IMG/VR virus record: IMGVR_UViG_3300032116_000361
Coordinates: 1 to 46,429 of that record
Length of the DNA stretch: 46,429 bases
From: a virus
Direction: 5' to 3' (one strand)
The translations under genes and the position numbers were made by a program. The notes beneath the pieces were generated by a model. That model worked only from the letters and a program-made list of their open reading frames with translations, was not told the origin of the DNA and did no database searches. Position 1 is the stretch's first letter. Every line of letters begins with the position of its first letter. Below are positions 1 through 7,976 of the stretch, in pieces.

Positions 1-1
1 G

Positions 2-379
2 TTCATCGACCCGCGGCTTGGCGCGGCCGAGAAACAGTCGGCCGAGGGCGCGGTTACCATCATCAGCCAGCTGGATGATGAGGACATGACGGTCATCCCG
101 GCCCCCGGGGTGGACATCGACAATGGGCTACAGCTGATTTCCAACAAGCTGGCGTACGACGAGGAGAAGGAGATCAGCTCAGTCAACGCCCCACACCTGT
201 TTATTAGCGAGGAATGCCAGAACTTTATCTTCGCGATGCAGGAATACACCGCCAAGGGTGGAAAGGACGAGGCGACCAAGGATCCGATTGACGCCCTGCG
301 CTACATCGCCGTATCAAATCCGCGGTTCTACGACGAGAACGACCTTGTCGATACCAACAACCGCACCGGAGTTTACTGA
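2..379 (+). CDS. Terminase large subunit, C-terminal part (cut by window edge)
   Basis: The frame is open from the first bases of the window, so this is the last 125 codons of a longer gene. The end of the protein (KDPIDALRYIAVSNPRF) and the preceding segment (SAPHLFISEECQNFIF-like, here NAPHLFISEECQNFI) match the RNase H-like nuclease domain of phage large terminases, the motor that packages DNA through the portal and cuts it. The position just upstream of the portal gene fits. The ATPase domain and real start lie outside the window. The stop overlaps the next start codon (ATGA). The ATG at 86 is internal and is not the start. Call rests on motif memory and gene order. Confidence 0.85.
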   Translation, partial: FIDPRLGAAEKQSAEGAVTIISQLDDEDMTVIPAPGVDIDNGLQLISNKLAYDEEKEISSVNAPHLFISEECQNFIFAMQEYTAKGGKDEATKDPIDALRYIAVSNPRFYDENDLVDTNNRTGVY

Positions 380-492
380 TGAAGGGCATCAAAGGGTCTA
401 AGCCGAAGAATGTTTCCCGCCACAGCTGGGTTAAGTCCCTGCGTCTGGCCGCCAAGACTAAGGACAAGAAGCGCGGGCCAATGGGCCCTTGA
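379..492 (+). CDS. Small basic protein, 37 residues
   Basis: A short open frame of 37 codons whose ATG overlaps the terminase stop (ATGA at 379-382), implying translational coupling. The product is very basic (11 Lys/Arg, MKGIKGSKPKNVSRHSW...) with no membrane segment, so a nucleic-acid-binding or packaging accessory role is possible but not shown. It occupies most of the gap between terminase and portal, which supports it being real. No family is recognised. Confidence 0.5.
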   Translation: MKGIKGSKPKNVSRHSWVKSLRLAAKTKDKKRGPMGP

Positions 493-523
493 CTTGGGGT
501 AGCCTCAACCACAGCATACGTTC

Positions 524-2647
524 GTGAGTTCCTACGACGGGACCAATACGGACGTATCCGACACGGATACCGGACTGCAGAAAGCCCCCAAGGGCGAGTC
601 CGGCCCGGATTACGCGTCCCTGAAGCGGGATTTCGAGCTGTGCACCTCGAACCTTCAGCCCTACGTCGATCAGTGCCGGGTAAACTACGACACTCGGTTT
701 GCGCTTTGGGACGGCCAGTCGGCCGACGGACGCAAGCACGCGCGTGAGGGCTCCAAGATCGACCCGACCCCGTGGGATGGGGCGTCGGACCTACGGGTTT
801 TCCTGACGGACGAGGCCATCAACGCCAAAGTGGCGATGTTGTGCATGGCTTTTCGCAAGGCGCAGCTGGTGGCGGTGCCGGTCGAGGGCAACGACCTCAA
901 GCGGGCAAAAATCGTCAGCAACTTCATGAAGTGGTTGGTGCAGACCCAGATCCCGGAGATCGACCGGGAGGTGGAACTGCTGTGCAACTACCTCTCAGAG
1001 AAGGGTGTGGCCGCCACCGGGCAGTTTTGGGAGGTGTCCCGTCAGAAGACCCTGCTCACCTTGCAGCTTTCCGACCTGCAGCAGCAGTTCCCCGAGGCGG
1101 ACCTGACCCTTTTGCTCACCGACCCGGTGATGTCGGGCACGCTGGTCTCGCTTTTCGAGGAGATCTACGGGTGCAGCTCCAAGAAGGCGCGCAAGATGCT
1201 CGCCGATCTGCAGCAGACGGGGAAGACGACGGTGCCGATCGTGGGCAAGGAGAAGTCCCGGCCCGTGATCCGGGCGTTCAACCTCGACGAGAACCTGTTC
1301 ATCCCGCACACGGCCACCGATCTGGAGACGGCGCCCGCGATCTACCGCGTGCAGTACTTCTCGGCCGAGCAGCTGCGGTCGTTCGCCGCGACCGAGGGAT
1401 GGAACCCGGAGTGGGTGGACGCGGCCATCTCCACCTGCCGCGGCAAGTTTATCACGCCCACGACCAACGAGTACATCCGGGTGCACTCGCGGTCGTTCAA
1501 CTACATCCAAGAGGAGATGACCGACCTGATCGGCGTGGTGTACGCCTATCAGCGGCTGTCAGACGAGGACGGCATCCCCGGCATTTACCTGACGGTCTTC
1601 ACTCCTATGATGGGTGACGACGGCGGCGATCATCCGGGCTATGCCAAGCACGGGTTGCTGGGATACGCCCACGGCCAGTACCCGTTCGTCATTCACCGCC
1701 GCGAGTTCCTGTCCCGCCGGATGCACGACAGCCGCGGTATCCCGGAGGTGGGCAAGCCGTTGCAGGATCAGATCAAGGTCCACAAGGACAGCCGTATCGA
1801 CGCGGCGTCGCTGGCGATCCTGCCCCCGATGGGCTACCCGGTCGGGCGCCCGCCCGCCCGTTGGGGCGCGGGTGCGCGTATCCCAGAGCGTCGGCCCAAC
1901 GAGTACCACTTCCTCGACCGGCCGATGCCGGACGGCAACACCGAGGCGAGCGAGCAACAGCTGAGGAACGACTTCAACCGTTACCTTGGGTTCGCGTCAC
2001 AGACGGGCGATCAGCAGTTCGCCCTGATGAAGAACCAGTTCGAGACGGACAAGTTCATGTCCAGCTGGTCGAAGGCGTACCGGCAGATCTGGTCCCTCTA
2101 TCAACAGTTCGGGTCAGAGGAGGTTTACTTCCGGGTGGTCGGTCTGCGCCAGCAGGAGCCCACGCAGTTCATCAAGGGCGGTCAGGACGAGGAGTACGAC
2201 TTCGTGCTCAACTACCAGATCGAGGCGATGGACACGGAGAAGACCTTTGAGAAGATCAAGCAGATCGCCCAGATCGTGGCGACCGCTGACCGTGAGGGGG
2301 TCGTTGATTACAGCGAGTGGTTGCAGGCGATGATCGAGGCCATCGACCCGACGATCGCCGAGCGCATCATTCAGCCCAAGGACATCGGCCAGCAGAAGGT
2401 CGTGGCCGACATGCAGGACATGCTGGCCAAGATCTACGCCGGTCAGGATCAGGACATCAAGATGGGCACGCCGCCCGAGCTTGGTCTGCAGATCATTCAA
2501 GGCTACGTGCAGAACGATCCGGTCGTGCAGCAGCGTCTGCAGAACCAGCAGGATCCGTTCGGCAAGCGCATCGAGAAGCTGACCAAGCAGCTGCAGTTCC
2601 AGATCACCCAACGGCAGAATGCCCAGATCGGGCGGCTAGGAGCGTAA
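524..2647 (+). CDS. Portal protein
   Basis: A 707-residue protein directly after the terminase. The size, the position before scaffold and capsid, and segments such as PWDGASDLRVFLTDEAIN (residues about 85-102), HDSRGIPEVGKPLQDQIKVHKDSR (about 403-426) and a glutamine-rich C-terminal tail are typical of large podovirus-type portals, which form the dodecameric ring at the capsid vertex through which DNA moves. The start is GTG at 524; there is no clear Shine-Dalgarno sequence before it. The last 100 residues are Gln-rich helices, as expected for a portal crown or barrel. The ring structure is family knowledge, not visible here. Confidence 0.85.
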   Translation: MSSYDGTNTDVSDTDTGLQKAPKGESGPDYASLKRDFELCTSNLQPYVDQCRVNYDTRFALWDGQSADGRKHAREGSKIDPTPWDGASDLRVFLTDEAINAKVAMLCMAFRKAQLVAVPVEGNDLKRAKIVSNFMKWLVQTQIPEIDREVELLCNYLSEKGVAATGQFWEVSRQKTLLTLQLSDLQQQFPEADLTLLLTDPVMSGTLVSLFEEIYGCSSKKARKMLADLQQTGKTTVPIVGKEKSRPVIRAFNLDENLFIPHTATDLETAPAIYRVQYFSAEQLRSFAATEGWNPEWVDAAISTCRGKFITPTTNEYIRVHSRSFNYIQEEMTDLIGVVYAYQRLSDEDGIPGIYLTVFTPMMGDDGGDHPGYAKHGLLGYAHGQYPFVIHRREFLSRRMHDSRGIPEVGKPLQDQIKVHKDSRIDAASLAILPPMGYPVGRPPARWGAGARIPERRPNEYHFLDRPMPDGNTEASEQQLRNDFNRYLGFASQTGDQQFALMKNQFETDKFMSSWSKAYRQIWSLYQQFGSEEVYFRVVGLRQQEPTQFIKGGQDEEYDFVLNYQIEAMDTEKTFEKIKQIAQIVATADREGVVDYSEWLQAMIEAIDPTIAERIIQPKDIGQQKVVADMQDMLAKIYAGQDQDIKMGTPPELGLQIIQGYVQNDPVVQQRLQNQQDPFGKRIEKLTKQLQFQITQRQNAQIGRLGA

Positions 2648-2899
2648 ATGACCAACCGCGAGCGGGAGGAGTTCCGTCAGCAGGCCATTGCCAATGCAAT
2701 GGCTCAACTGCTGCCCAACACCAACTTCCAGCAGTTTATCAACGTGCTGCGTGAACAGCGGGAGGTCGTCATCGAGGACATCTGTCGTGACGATAGCATC
2801 AAGAGCGAGCGGGCAACAATGGCCCTCGTTGGCGAGCTGCGTGCCCTGAAGGGCGTCATCGCTGTGTACGACGAGTACAAGCGTAGGGAACAGATTTGA
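2648..2899 (+). CDS. Small conserved-type protein between portal and scaffold, 83 residues
   Basis: The ATG follows the portal stop directly (TAAATG), with AGGAG at 2638-2642, one of the few good ribosome binding sites in this half of the window. The product is helical and charged (MTNREREEFRQQAIANAM..., ending DEYKRREQI) with no cysteine pair or membrane segment. Genes of this size and composition between portal and scaffold are frequent in phages, but I recognise no function. Head assembly accessory is an inference from position only. Confidence 0.7.
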   Translation: MTNREREEFRQQAIANAMAQLLPNTNFQQFINVLREQREVVIEDICRDDSIKSERATMALVGELRALKGVIAVYDEYKRREQI

Positions 2900-2910
2900 C
2901 CGTTGACTTA

Positions 2911-2944
2911 ATCCGGTGACATGCACAGCTCATGTTTACCGGAT
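2911..2944 (+). promoter_or_regulatory. Strong hairpin between portal block and scaffold gene
   Basis: ATCCGGT (2911-2917) pairs with ACCGGAT (2938-2944). Inside this, ACATG pairs with CATGT across a one-base bulge, leaving a 7-base loop. No T-tract follows, so it is a poor intrinsic terminator. It could be an mRNA processing or stability element at the head of the scaffold leader. The 171-base region 2900-3070 has no gene and holds only this hairpin and the repeat array that follows. Confidence 0.5.
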
Positions 2945-2961
2945 GATCCTCATTCGGACTT

Positions 2962-3126
2962 GGCGGCTTCACCGGCCACAAATGGTGATGATGTTAGTTG
3001 GTTAGGTGGCGGCTTCACCGGCCCTGATTGGTGATGATCTGTTAGGGACGGGCGGCTTCACCGGCCATGATTGGTGATGAGTAATACTACAGAAGCGGCT
3101 TCACCGGCTTCCAATACTGGTGATGG
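2962..3126 (+). repeat. Tandem 43-46 bp repeat carrying start codons, at the scaffold gene start
   Basis: Four copies of GGCGGCTTCACCGGCC...ATTGGTGATGA begin at about 2962, 3008, 3051 and 3094. The corresponding ATG codons are at 2991, 3034, 3077 and 3123. In every copy TCACC can pair with GGTGA in front of or over the ATG. The first two copies open only very short frames (ATG-TTA-GTT-GGT-TAG and ATG-ATC-TGT-TAG), the third provides the scaffold start, and the fourth lies inside the scaffold coding sequence. The spacers between copies 1, 2 and 3 share GTTAG. A role in controlling scaffold translation is an inference. Confidence 0.8.
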
Positions 3127-4219
3127 AGAAAAGTCGGGCAACGTATCATTGACGCAGGCGGCGGCGATGCTCTTTGCGAACGCGCAAAAGGCGGAGTCGA
3201 AACCGGCGCCAACCCCTCCCGCGGAGGGCGCTGCCACGGAAGAGCCCAGTGCTCCCGAAGCGACAGAACAACCCGCGGAAACAGCAGAGACCGCACCCGA
3301 ATCCTCCCAACCCGAGGCTGCCACGGAAGGGGAAGAAACCCCACAACCCGAGGCGGAACCGGAGAAGGAGGACGTTCCTTCCCAGAAAACTTCTTCGGAC
3401 AAGGAGACCCGGATCCGCGAGAAGGTCCAGAAGCGCGTCGATGAGGAGGTGGCAAAGCGCAAGGCGTTGGAGGAGAGGCTCGCCAACTTGGAAGCCAGCC
3501 TGAAAAAGGCGGAGACCGAGAAGACGAACCCCCCGCCCCCGATGCCCAAGGGCACCCTGCCCTTGGCGGAGTACACCGACCTCCCTTCCCTGCAGAAGTA
3601 TCAGGAGCAGGCGAAGCAAGCGGCGCGCTGGGCAGAGGACCAGCTGGCCCGAGACGACATCGGCGAAGGTGTCACGGTGGGGGATCAAACCCTGACCCGT
3701 GAACAAGTTCGTGACGTGTTGCGGAAGGCCAAGATCGCGATCGAGGATCACATCCCGGCGAGGCAGAACTTTCTCCTCACCAAGGCGCAGGCATCTCAAC
3801 AAGCCGTTCAGATGTTCCCGTTCCTGAAGGATCCCAACTCGGAGGACTACCAAGCCGCTGTCCAAGCCTACCGGCTCAACCCGTGGCTTCAGGATCTCCC
3901 CAACGCTGACTTCATCGTCGGTGTGCAGGTGGAGGGGCTGAAGGCACTCAAGGCCCGTCAGGCCGCAGCAGCCAAGTCTTCCAAGGCCACGGACGCTCCC
4001 GCACCGAAACCGAAGCCCAAGATCACCCCGACGGCCAAGCCATCGGGCGATCAGACCGCGGTGTCATCCGGCACCTCGACCCCACGCATCCCGTCCGCCT
4101 CGGTGGCACGCAATGCGTTGGACGCGCAACGGGAGAAGTTAAGACAGAAGGGCGCCGTGACGGCCGGTGAGGCCGCGGCACTACTGCTGCGTAGCGACCA
4201 ACTTCGTACCAATCGTTAA
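3077..4219 (+). CDS. Scaffolding protein (probable)
   Basis: A 380-residue protein between portal and major capsid, the usual place of the scaffold that templates capsid assembly. The first ~100 residues are low-complexity Ala/Pro/Glu, residues ~110-150 are a charged coiled coil (TRIREKVQKRVDEEVAKRK), residues ~190-300 are a helical folded part, and the C-terminal ~80 residues are again Pro/Ser/Lys-rich. The ATG at 3077 is preferred over in-frame GTG 3074 and TTG 3071 because it is the ATG of the third repeat unit. No serine protease triad is evident, so a fused maturation protease is unlikely. Call is by position and composition; no sequence family is recognised. Confidence 0.6.
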   Translation: MSNTTEAASPASNTGDGEKSGNVSLTQAAAMLFANAQKAESKPAPTPPAEGAATEEPSAPEATEQPAETAETAPESSQPEAATEGEETPQPEAEPEKEDVPSQKTSSDKETRIREKVQKRVDEEVAKRKALEERLANLEASLKKAETEKTNPPPPMPKGTLPLAEYTDLPSLQKYQEQAKQAARWAEDQLARDDIGEGVTVGDQTLTREQVRDVLRKAKIAIEDHIPARQNFLLTKAQASQQAVQMFPFLKDPNSEDYQAAVQAYRLNPWLQDLPNADFIVGVQVEGLKALKARQAAAAKSSKATDAPAPKPKPKITPTAKPSGDQTAVSSGTSTPRIPSASVARNALDAQREKLRQKGAVTAGEAAALLLRSDQLRTNR

Positions 4220-4224
4220 CTACC

Positions 4225-5232
4225 ATGGCTCAATCCACTACCTACAATGTTGCGGGGGATCGTGAAGATCTCACCAACTTCCTCACCATCCTCGAACCCG
4301 AGGATTGCCCGAAAACGTCTACCTTCGCCAAGACGACGAAGGTGACCAATGCCCTCCAGACTTGGCAGGCCGACACCCTCGCGGCTGTTGACTTCTCCGG
4401 TGTGCTGGAAGGTCAGGACGTTCAGGCGTTCAACAACGAGTCCGCCAACCGTGCGCGATTCGGCAACTACATCCAGACCTTCCGCCGCCCGTGGATGGTC
4501 TCCCGTCTGCAGGAGGCCAGCGATCCCGCCGGCATCTCCTCGGAAGTCGCCCAGTCGAAGGTCAAGGCGATGCGCGAGATCAAGCGCAGCATCGAGGCGG
4601 CCATCGGCTCCGACAACGACATGCAGGCCGACAACGGCGTCGTGCCGTGGAAGACCCGCGGTCTCGGCAGCTGGATCCGCGCCACGGCGCAGAGCACCAA
4701 CCCGGTGCCCACGGCGTTCCTCACGCCGTCCGCCAGCATCGACACCACGGCGACCGGCTCCCTCACGGAGTCGATCTTCAACGACGTGTTCCAGTCGATC
4801 TTCCAAGTGAACGGCGGTCGCCGCAACTACACGCTCTTCGCCGGTCCGTCCCTCAAGCGGGCGGTCTCGAAGTTCCAGCGTGTTGAAGGCGCCTCCGGCA
4901 CCACCAAGACCTATCAGGTCATGCAGGATGCCAACGAGGGCAAGGTCACCCTGAACGTGACGATCTATGATGGCGACTTCCACACGGTCACCGTCATCCC
5001 CGACATGTTCAACGGCCTGCTCGACGGCGCTGACCCCTCGGTCACCACCAACCAGCAGAAGGCCCGTGGCTACGTGATCGACCCCGCGCTCGTGGGGCTC
5101 GGCACCATGCTCGGCATGCAGGCCGACGAGCTGGAAGATCAGGGTGGCGGTCGTCGTGGCTTTGTCTCCACCTCGCTGCTGCTCGTCTGCAAGAACCCGA
5201 AGGGTCTCGGCAAGTTTGCCGCGACGAGCTAA
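4225..5232 (+). CDS. Major capsid protein, DUF5309/SU10-like
   Basis: A 335-residue protein. The opening (TYNVAGDREDLTNFLTILEPEDCPKTS...), the WQADTLAAVD motif and the RFGNYIQTFRRPWMVS segment are those of the DUF5309 group of HK97-fold capsid proteins, represented by phage SU10. It builds the icosahedral shell. The start ATG is six bases after the scaffold stop in the context ACTACCATGG with no Shine-Dalgarno sequence, which is surprising for what should be the most abundant phage protein. Codon use is strongly biased to GC-ending codons, as expected for a highly expressed gene. Identification is from recalled family motifs. Confidence 0.85.
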   Translation: MAQSTTYNVAGDREDLTNFLTILEPEDCPKTSTFAKTTKVTNALQTWQADTLAAVDFSGVLEGQDVQAFNNESANRARFGNYIQTFRRPWMVSRLQEASDPAGISSEVAQSKVKAMREIKRSIEAAIGSDNDMQADNGVVPWKTRGLGSWIRATAQSTNPVPTAFLTPSASIDTTATGSLTESIFNDVFQSIFQVNGGRRNYTLFAGPSLKRAVSKFQRVEGASGTTKTYQVMQDANEGKVTLNVTIYDGDFHTVTVIPDMFNGLLDGADPSVTTNQQKARGYVIDPALVGLGTMLGMQADELEDQGGGRRGFVSTSLLLVCKNPKGLGKFAATS

Positions 5233-5255
5233 CCTAAACCAAGGAGACCATCACA

Positions 5256-5732
5256 ATGGCTAGCCAAACCATCACCATCAACGATGACCGCGTTTCGCCT
5301 CTCTCCCAGCAGGAAGAGGCGGGCACGGGCTTCTCGCACAAGTTCACCGTCCTGTATCAGGACATCGCCCTTGCGGCGGCTAACGGCACGACCGACACCG
5401 TCACGGTGACGATCGGGTCCACGCCGGCCAAGTGGTACGTCAACCGCGCGCTGGCCAACGTCCGGACGGCTTTCGCCGGCTCGGGCGGTCTGACCCTCGC
5501 GGTCGGCACGTCCTCGAACACGGGCGCCATGATTGCTGCCACGTCGGTCCTCTCGGCCGGTGTCATCAACGTGGCGGGTTCCGTGGTGGCGAATGCGGGT
5601 CAGTCCACGTCCACGTCCGCGGCGACGCTGCAGCTGCTGTTCACGAACTCCGTGAGCGGCTCGCCCAGCGCCTTGACCGCGGGCGCCGTTGACGTCTATC
5701 TGAACCTGCAGGACGCCGCGCAGCTCCCGTAA
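5256..5732 (+). CDS. Probable capsid decoration protein
   Basis: A 158-residue protein immediately downstream of the capsid gene, preceded by a clear AAGGAG ribosome binding site. The sequence is rich in Thr, Ala, Ser and Val with alternating hydrophobic residues (TVTVTIGSTPAKWYVNRAL, GLTLAVGTSS), indicating an all-beta fold. Small beta proteins in this position often trimerise on the capsid surface as cement or decoration proteins. It is followed at once by an intrinsic terminator, so it is probably co-transcribed with the capsid gene at high level. Function is inferred from position and composition. Confidence 0.55.
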   Translation: MASQTITINDDRVSPLSQQEEAGTGFSHKFTVLYQDIALAAANGTTDTVTVTIGSTPAKWYVNRALANVRTAFAGSGGLTLAVGTSSNTGAMIAATSVLSAGVINVAGSVVANAGQSTSTSAATLQLLFTNSVSGSPSALTAGAVDVYLNLQDAAQLP

Positions 5733-5738
5733 GTAATT

Positions 5739-5776
5739 GGGGGGAGTCGCTGCGGCGGCTCCCCCCCTTTCCCTTT
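5739..5776 (+). terminator. Intrinsic terminator after the capsid/decoration genes
   Basis: A 12-bp stem (GGGGGGAGTCGC with GCGGCTCCCCCC, one G-T pair) closes a TGCG loop at 5739-5766 and is followed by CCTTTCCCTTT. The T-tract is interrupted, so readthrough into the tail genes is likely. The next ATG is only two bases beyond the tract. Confidence 0.7.
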
Positions 5777-5777
5777 C

Positions 5778-6137
5778 ATGACCCAAGAAGTCGGCGACAA
5801 CGAAGTCATCACCTCGCTGCCGGAGCAGTTCCTCCGGGAGTTTGAGAACGAAGTCCTCGGCCGCGTGCCGCAGGAGAAGATCGAGGCTGGGCTGAGACAG
5901 GCCAAGCTGGCCCGCATCATGAAGCAGGCCGGGTCGAGTTACATCCCCGGTGTCGGCCAGAAGATCGCCGAGATCGACGCCCGCCTGTACTTCCGGATGA
6001 TGCAGTCGTTCGGCCACGAGGAGAACTGGCTGAAGGACATGCTCGCCGACAACCCGGAGCTGTGCGCTCCGGGCTACCGCCCGAAGAACAACGGGCTCCG
6101 CCACAGTAAGACGTTCGTAAATGGGAAACCTGTCTGA
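5778..6137 (+). CDS. Head completion-region protein, 119 residues
   Basis: A soluble helical protein starting MTQEVGDNEVITSLPEQFLREFENEV, containing AKLARIMKQAGSSYIPGVGQKIAEIDARLYFRMMQ. It lies between the capsid genes and the connector gene, and its stop overlaps the connector ATG (TGATG). The start sits directly behind the terminator hairpin with only pyrimidines upstream, so it has no Shine-Dalgarno sequence. Position suggests a head or tail-joining accessory protein. I do not recognise a named family. Confidence 0.65.
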   Translation: MTQEVGDNEVITSLPEQFLREFENEVLGRVPQEKIEAGLRQAKLARIMKQAGSSYIPGVGQKIAEIDARLYFRMMQSFGHEENWLKDMLADNPELCAPGYRPKNNGLRHSKTFVNGKPV

Positions 6138-7450
6138 TGGCCAGAACCCGCAACTACTCGGACTTCCTGAACAGCGTGGTGCAGCTGATCGGGATCCCGC
6201 CGTCACGGCTGACGACCGAGGTTGCGGACTCCATCAACCAGTTCTTCAACAACGCCATCCGGGACGTCTGGCTGGCGACGCAGTGGTTTGACATCTGCCC
6301 GCGGGGCGAGGCGCGGTTCGTCGGCAACAAGCTGACGTACCCCAACGATCTGGCCAAGACTGCGTACTGGACGAACACCGGCCTGACCATCACGGCCAAC
6401 CAACTGGCCAATCCGTTGGACGGTTCGGTCACTGCCAGCAAGCTGCTGGAGACCGCGGCCAACTCGGAGCACCGGGTGACCCAGAACGTCACCTCGTTCT
6501 TCCCCGCGCAGGAGTACAACATCGTCGCTTACGTGCGGCCCAACGGTCGCAACAACGTGCAGCTCGTGGCCTACGACGGGGTCACGTCCTACAGCGCGTT
6601 CTTCAACATTGCAGCCGGCACGGTCGGCACGGTGGTCAACGCAACGGGCACAAGCATCACGCTCCAGCCCAACGGATTCTACCTGTGCCAGTTGAGCTTC
6701 ACGGCGTCGAACAGCGCGACGTCGTCGGGCTTCTACAGCCTGAAGCTGTCCAGCGACGGCAGCACGGTCAGCTACGCGGGCGACGTGACCAAGGGCGTGT
6801 ACGCGTGGGGCTGCCTCGTCCAGCAGACGACCAACGTCCCGGTCAGTGACCTTGTCATCCCGTGGCAGCAGACAGGTGAGGAGACGATCGAGGCGGTCTT
6901 CGACGTCTATCAGGCTTCGCCCGCGGCAGCCTTCTACCCGCGCTCGCAGGGCTACCTGCTGTCGCAGGACGGGGTCCAGATGATCAACGGTGGCTGGGCG
7001 ACGTACATCAACGGCGTCAACCAGAGCAGCATCTACGGCGTCCTGCCCTGCAACCCGGTGTTCCTGTACTACCGGAAGTACCTGCCGATGTACACCGGCT
7101 CGGACTACTCGGCCGCCACGGCCTACGCGGTGGACGCGCAGGTGTACTTCACCGACGCCGCCGGCAACGGCAACTACTACAAGTGCGTCGAGGTGACGAC
7201 CCCCGGGGACAGTCCGAGCACCGCGCCCGCCAAGTGGTCGGTCATTCCGCTCTACACCGTCTTCTTCCAGTACTGCGTCTACCGGGCGTTCGGCGACTGG
7301 CTGATTTCAGACGGACAGCTCGACAAGGGCGACCGGATTATGAAGATGGCCGAGCAGAAGCTGGCCGACTCCATCGAAGTGCAGGAGCGCCAGATGGGCG
7401 ATGTTCTGCCGACCAAGTTCCAAACGCACGTGACTTCCCGCAGCTGGTAG
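6137..7450 (+). CDS. Tail connector/adaptor protein with inserted carbohydrate-binding-like domains
   Basis: A 437-residue protein. The N-terminus (RNYSDFLNSVVQLIGIPPSRL...FFNNAIRDVWLATQWFDIC) and the C-terminus (FFQYCVYRAFGDWLISDGQLDKGDRIMKMAEQKL) are helical and resemble the split bundle of phage adaptor proteins that sit below the portal (P22 gp4 or T7 gp11 role). Between them are two beta-rich inserts. Residues ~70-200 look like a jelly-roll carbohydrate-binding module (YWTNTGLTITANQLANPLDG, LQPNGFYLCQLSFTAS). Residues ~320-370 (YSAATAYAVDAQVYF...YYKCVEV...SPSTAPAKW) match the aromatic pattern of a CBM5/12 chitin-binding-type domain. Adaptor role comes from position and ends; binding activity is inferred. 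Confidence 0.65.
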   Translation: MARTRNYSDFLNSVVQLIGIPPSRLTTEVADSINQFFNNAIRDVWLATQWFDICPRGEARFVGNKLTYPNDLAKTAYWTNTGLTITANQLANPLDGSVTASKLLETAANSEHRVTQNVTSFFPAQEYNIVAYVRPNGRNNVQLVAYDGVTSYSAFFNIAAGTVGTVVNATGTSITLQPNGFYLCQLSFTASNSATSSGFYSLKLSSDGSTVSYAGDVTKGVYAWGCLVQQTTNVPVSDLVIPWQQTGEETIEAVFDVYQASPAAAFYPRSQGYLLSQDGVQMINGGWATYINGVNQSSIYGVLPCNPVFLYYRKYLPMYTGSDYSAATAYAVDAQVYFTDAAGNGNYYKCVEVTTPGDSPSTAPAKWSVIPLYTVFFQYCVYRAFGDWLISDGQLDKGDRIMKMAEQKLADSIEVQERQMGDVLPTKFQTHVTSRSW

Positions 7451-7465
7451 TCCTAACTCACCACC

Positions 7466-7786
7466 ATGGCCTCGTTCAACCTTAACAACATCTACCCCAA
7501 GCCGGCGGTCTACCGCGGCAACGCCATCGCCGATCAGCGGCTGGCGGTGGGCGGTTCAGTCGTCCAGTTCGCCGCCTTCAACGAGATCACCAGCATGGTG
7601 ATGTTCGACGTTCAGGACGCCGACGTGATGTGCACGGTGGACGGCAGCACGCCCACGTCCACCAACGGTCACCGCCTCTACGCCGCGCGCGCGTACACGT
7701 GGAGCACGGCGATGGCGCAGGCGGCCAAGTTCATCCAGCAGGGCGGCACTGCCGCGGTCATCCACGCCAGCGAACTGCAGATGTGA
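7466..7786 (+). CDS. Small virion protein, 106 residues
   Basis: Starts in the context CACCACCATGG with no Shine-Dalgarno sequence. The middle (MVMFDVQDADVMCTVDGSTPTSTNGHRLY) and the tail (AAKFIQQGGTAAVIHASELQM) resemble small beta-sandwich proteins common next to phage connector genes, where they are thought to be structural. It overlaps the next gene by four bases (GTGA). Exact role is unknown. Confidence 0.65.
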   Translation: MASFNLNNIYPKPAVYRGNAIADQRLAVGGSVVQFAAFNEITSMVMFDVQDADVMCTVDGSTPTSTNGHRLYAARAYTWSTAMAQAAKFIQQGGTAAVIHASELQM

Positions 7787-7971
7787 GCCTCGTCTCCTCC
7801 GAGTTCGGCAGCGACGTCAACGTCCTCGGTCAGCGATTGGGCGAGGGCGGAAGCACGCCCACCAACCCTCCGCGGTTCGTGAACGGTGGCGCCATACTGA
7901 TTGGCGCGACCGTTGATCGTCTGATCACCGCCACCGGAGACATCTTGATCCACATGGATCCCTTGCCCTAA
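7783..7971 (+). CDS. Small protein, 62 residues, coupled to the preceding gene
   Basis: GTG start overlapping the upstream stop (GTGA at 7783-7786). The product MSLVSSEFGSDVNVLGQRLG... ends ATVDRLITATGDILIHMDPLP, with no membrane segment or metal motif. The tight overlap and consistent codon use support a real gene. A longer open frame begins at 7630, but its upstream part only shadows the previous gene. No function is recognised; the context suggests a minor structural protein. Confidence 0.55.
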   Translation: MSLVSSEFGSDVNVLGQRLGEGGSTPTNPPRFVNGGAILIGATVDRLITATGDILIHMDPLP

Positions 7972-7976
7972 CCGCC

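Noticed and set aside
772-1617. 281-codon open frame within the portal gene
   Set aside because: Typical shadow frame in high-GC DNA; Arg/Gly/Ala-rich product with no start signal, and the portal frame is clearly real.
2903-2930. TTGACT as a -35 promoter element upstream of the scaffold gene
   Set aside because: No -10-like hexamer lies 16-18 bases downstream; the region is instead taken up by the hairpin at 2911-2944.
2962-3126. CRISPR-like array
   Set aside because: Spacers are related to each other (GTTAG...), repeats run into a coding start, and there are no cas genes.
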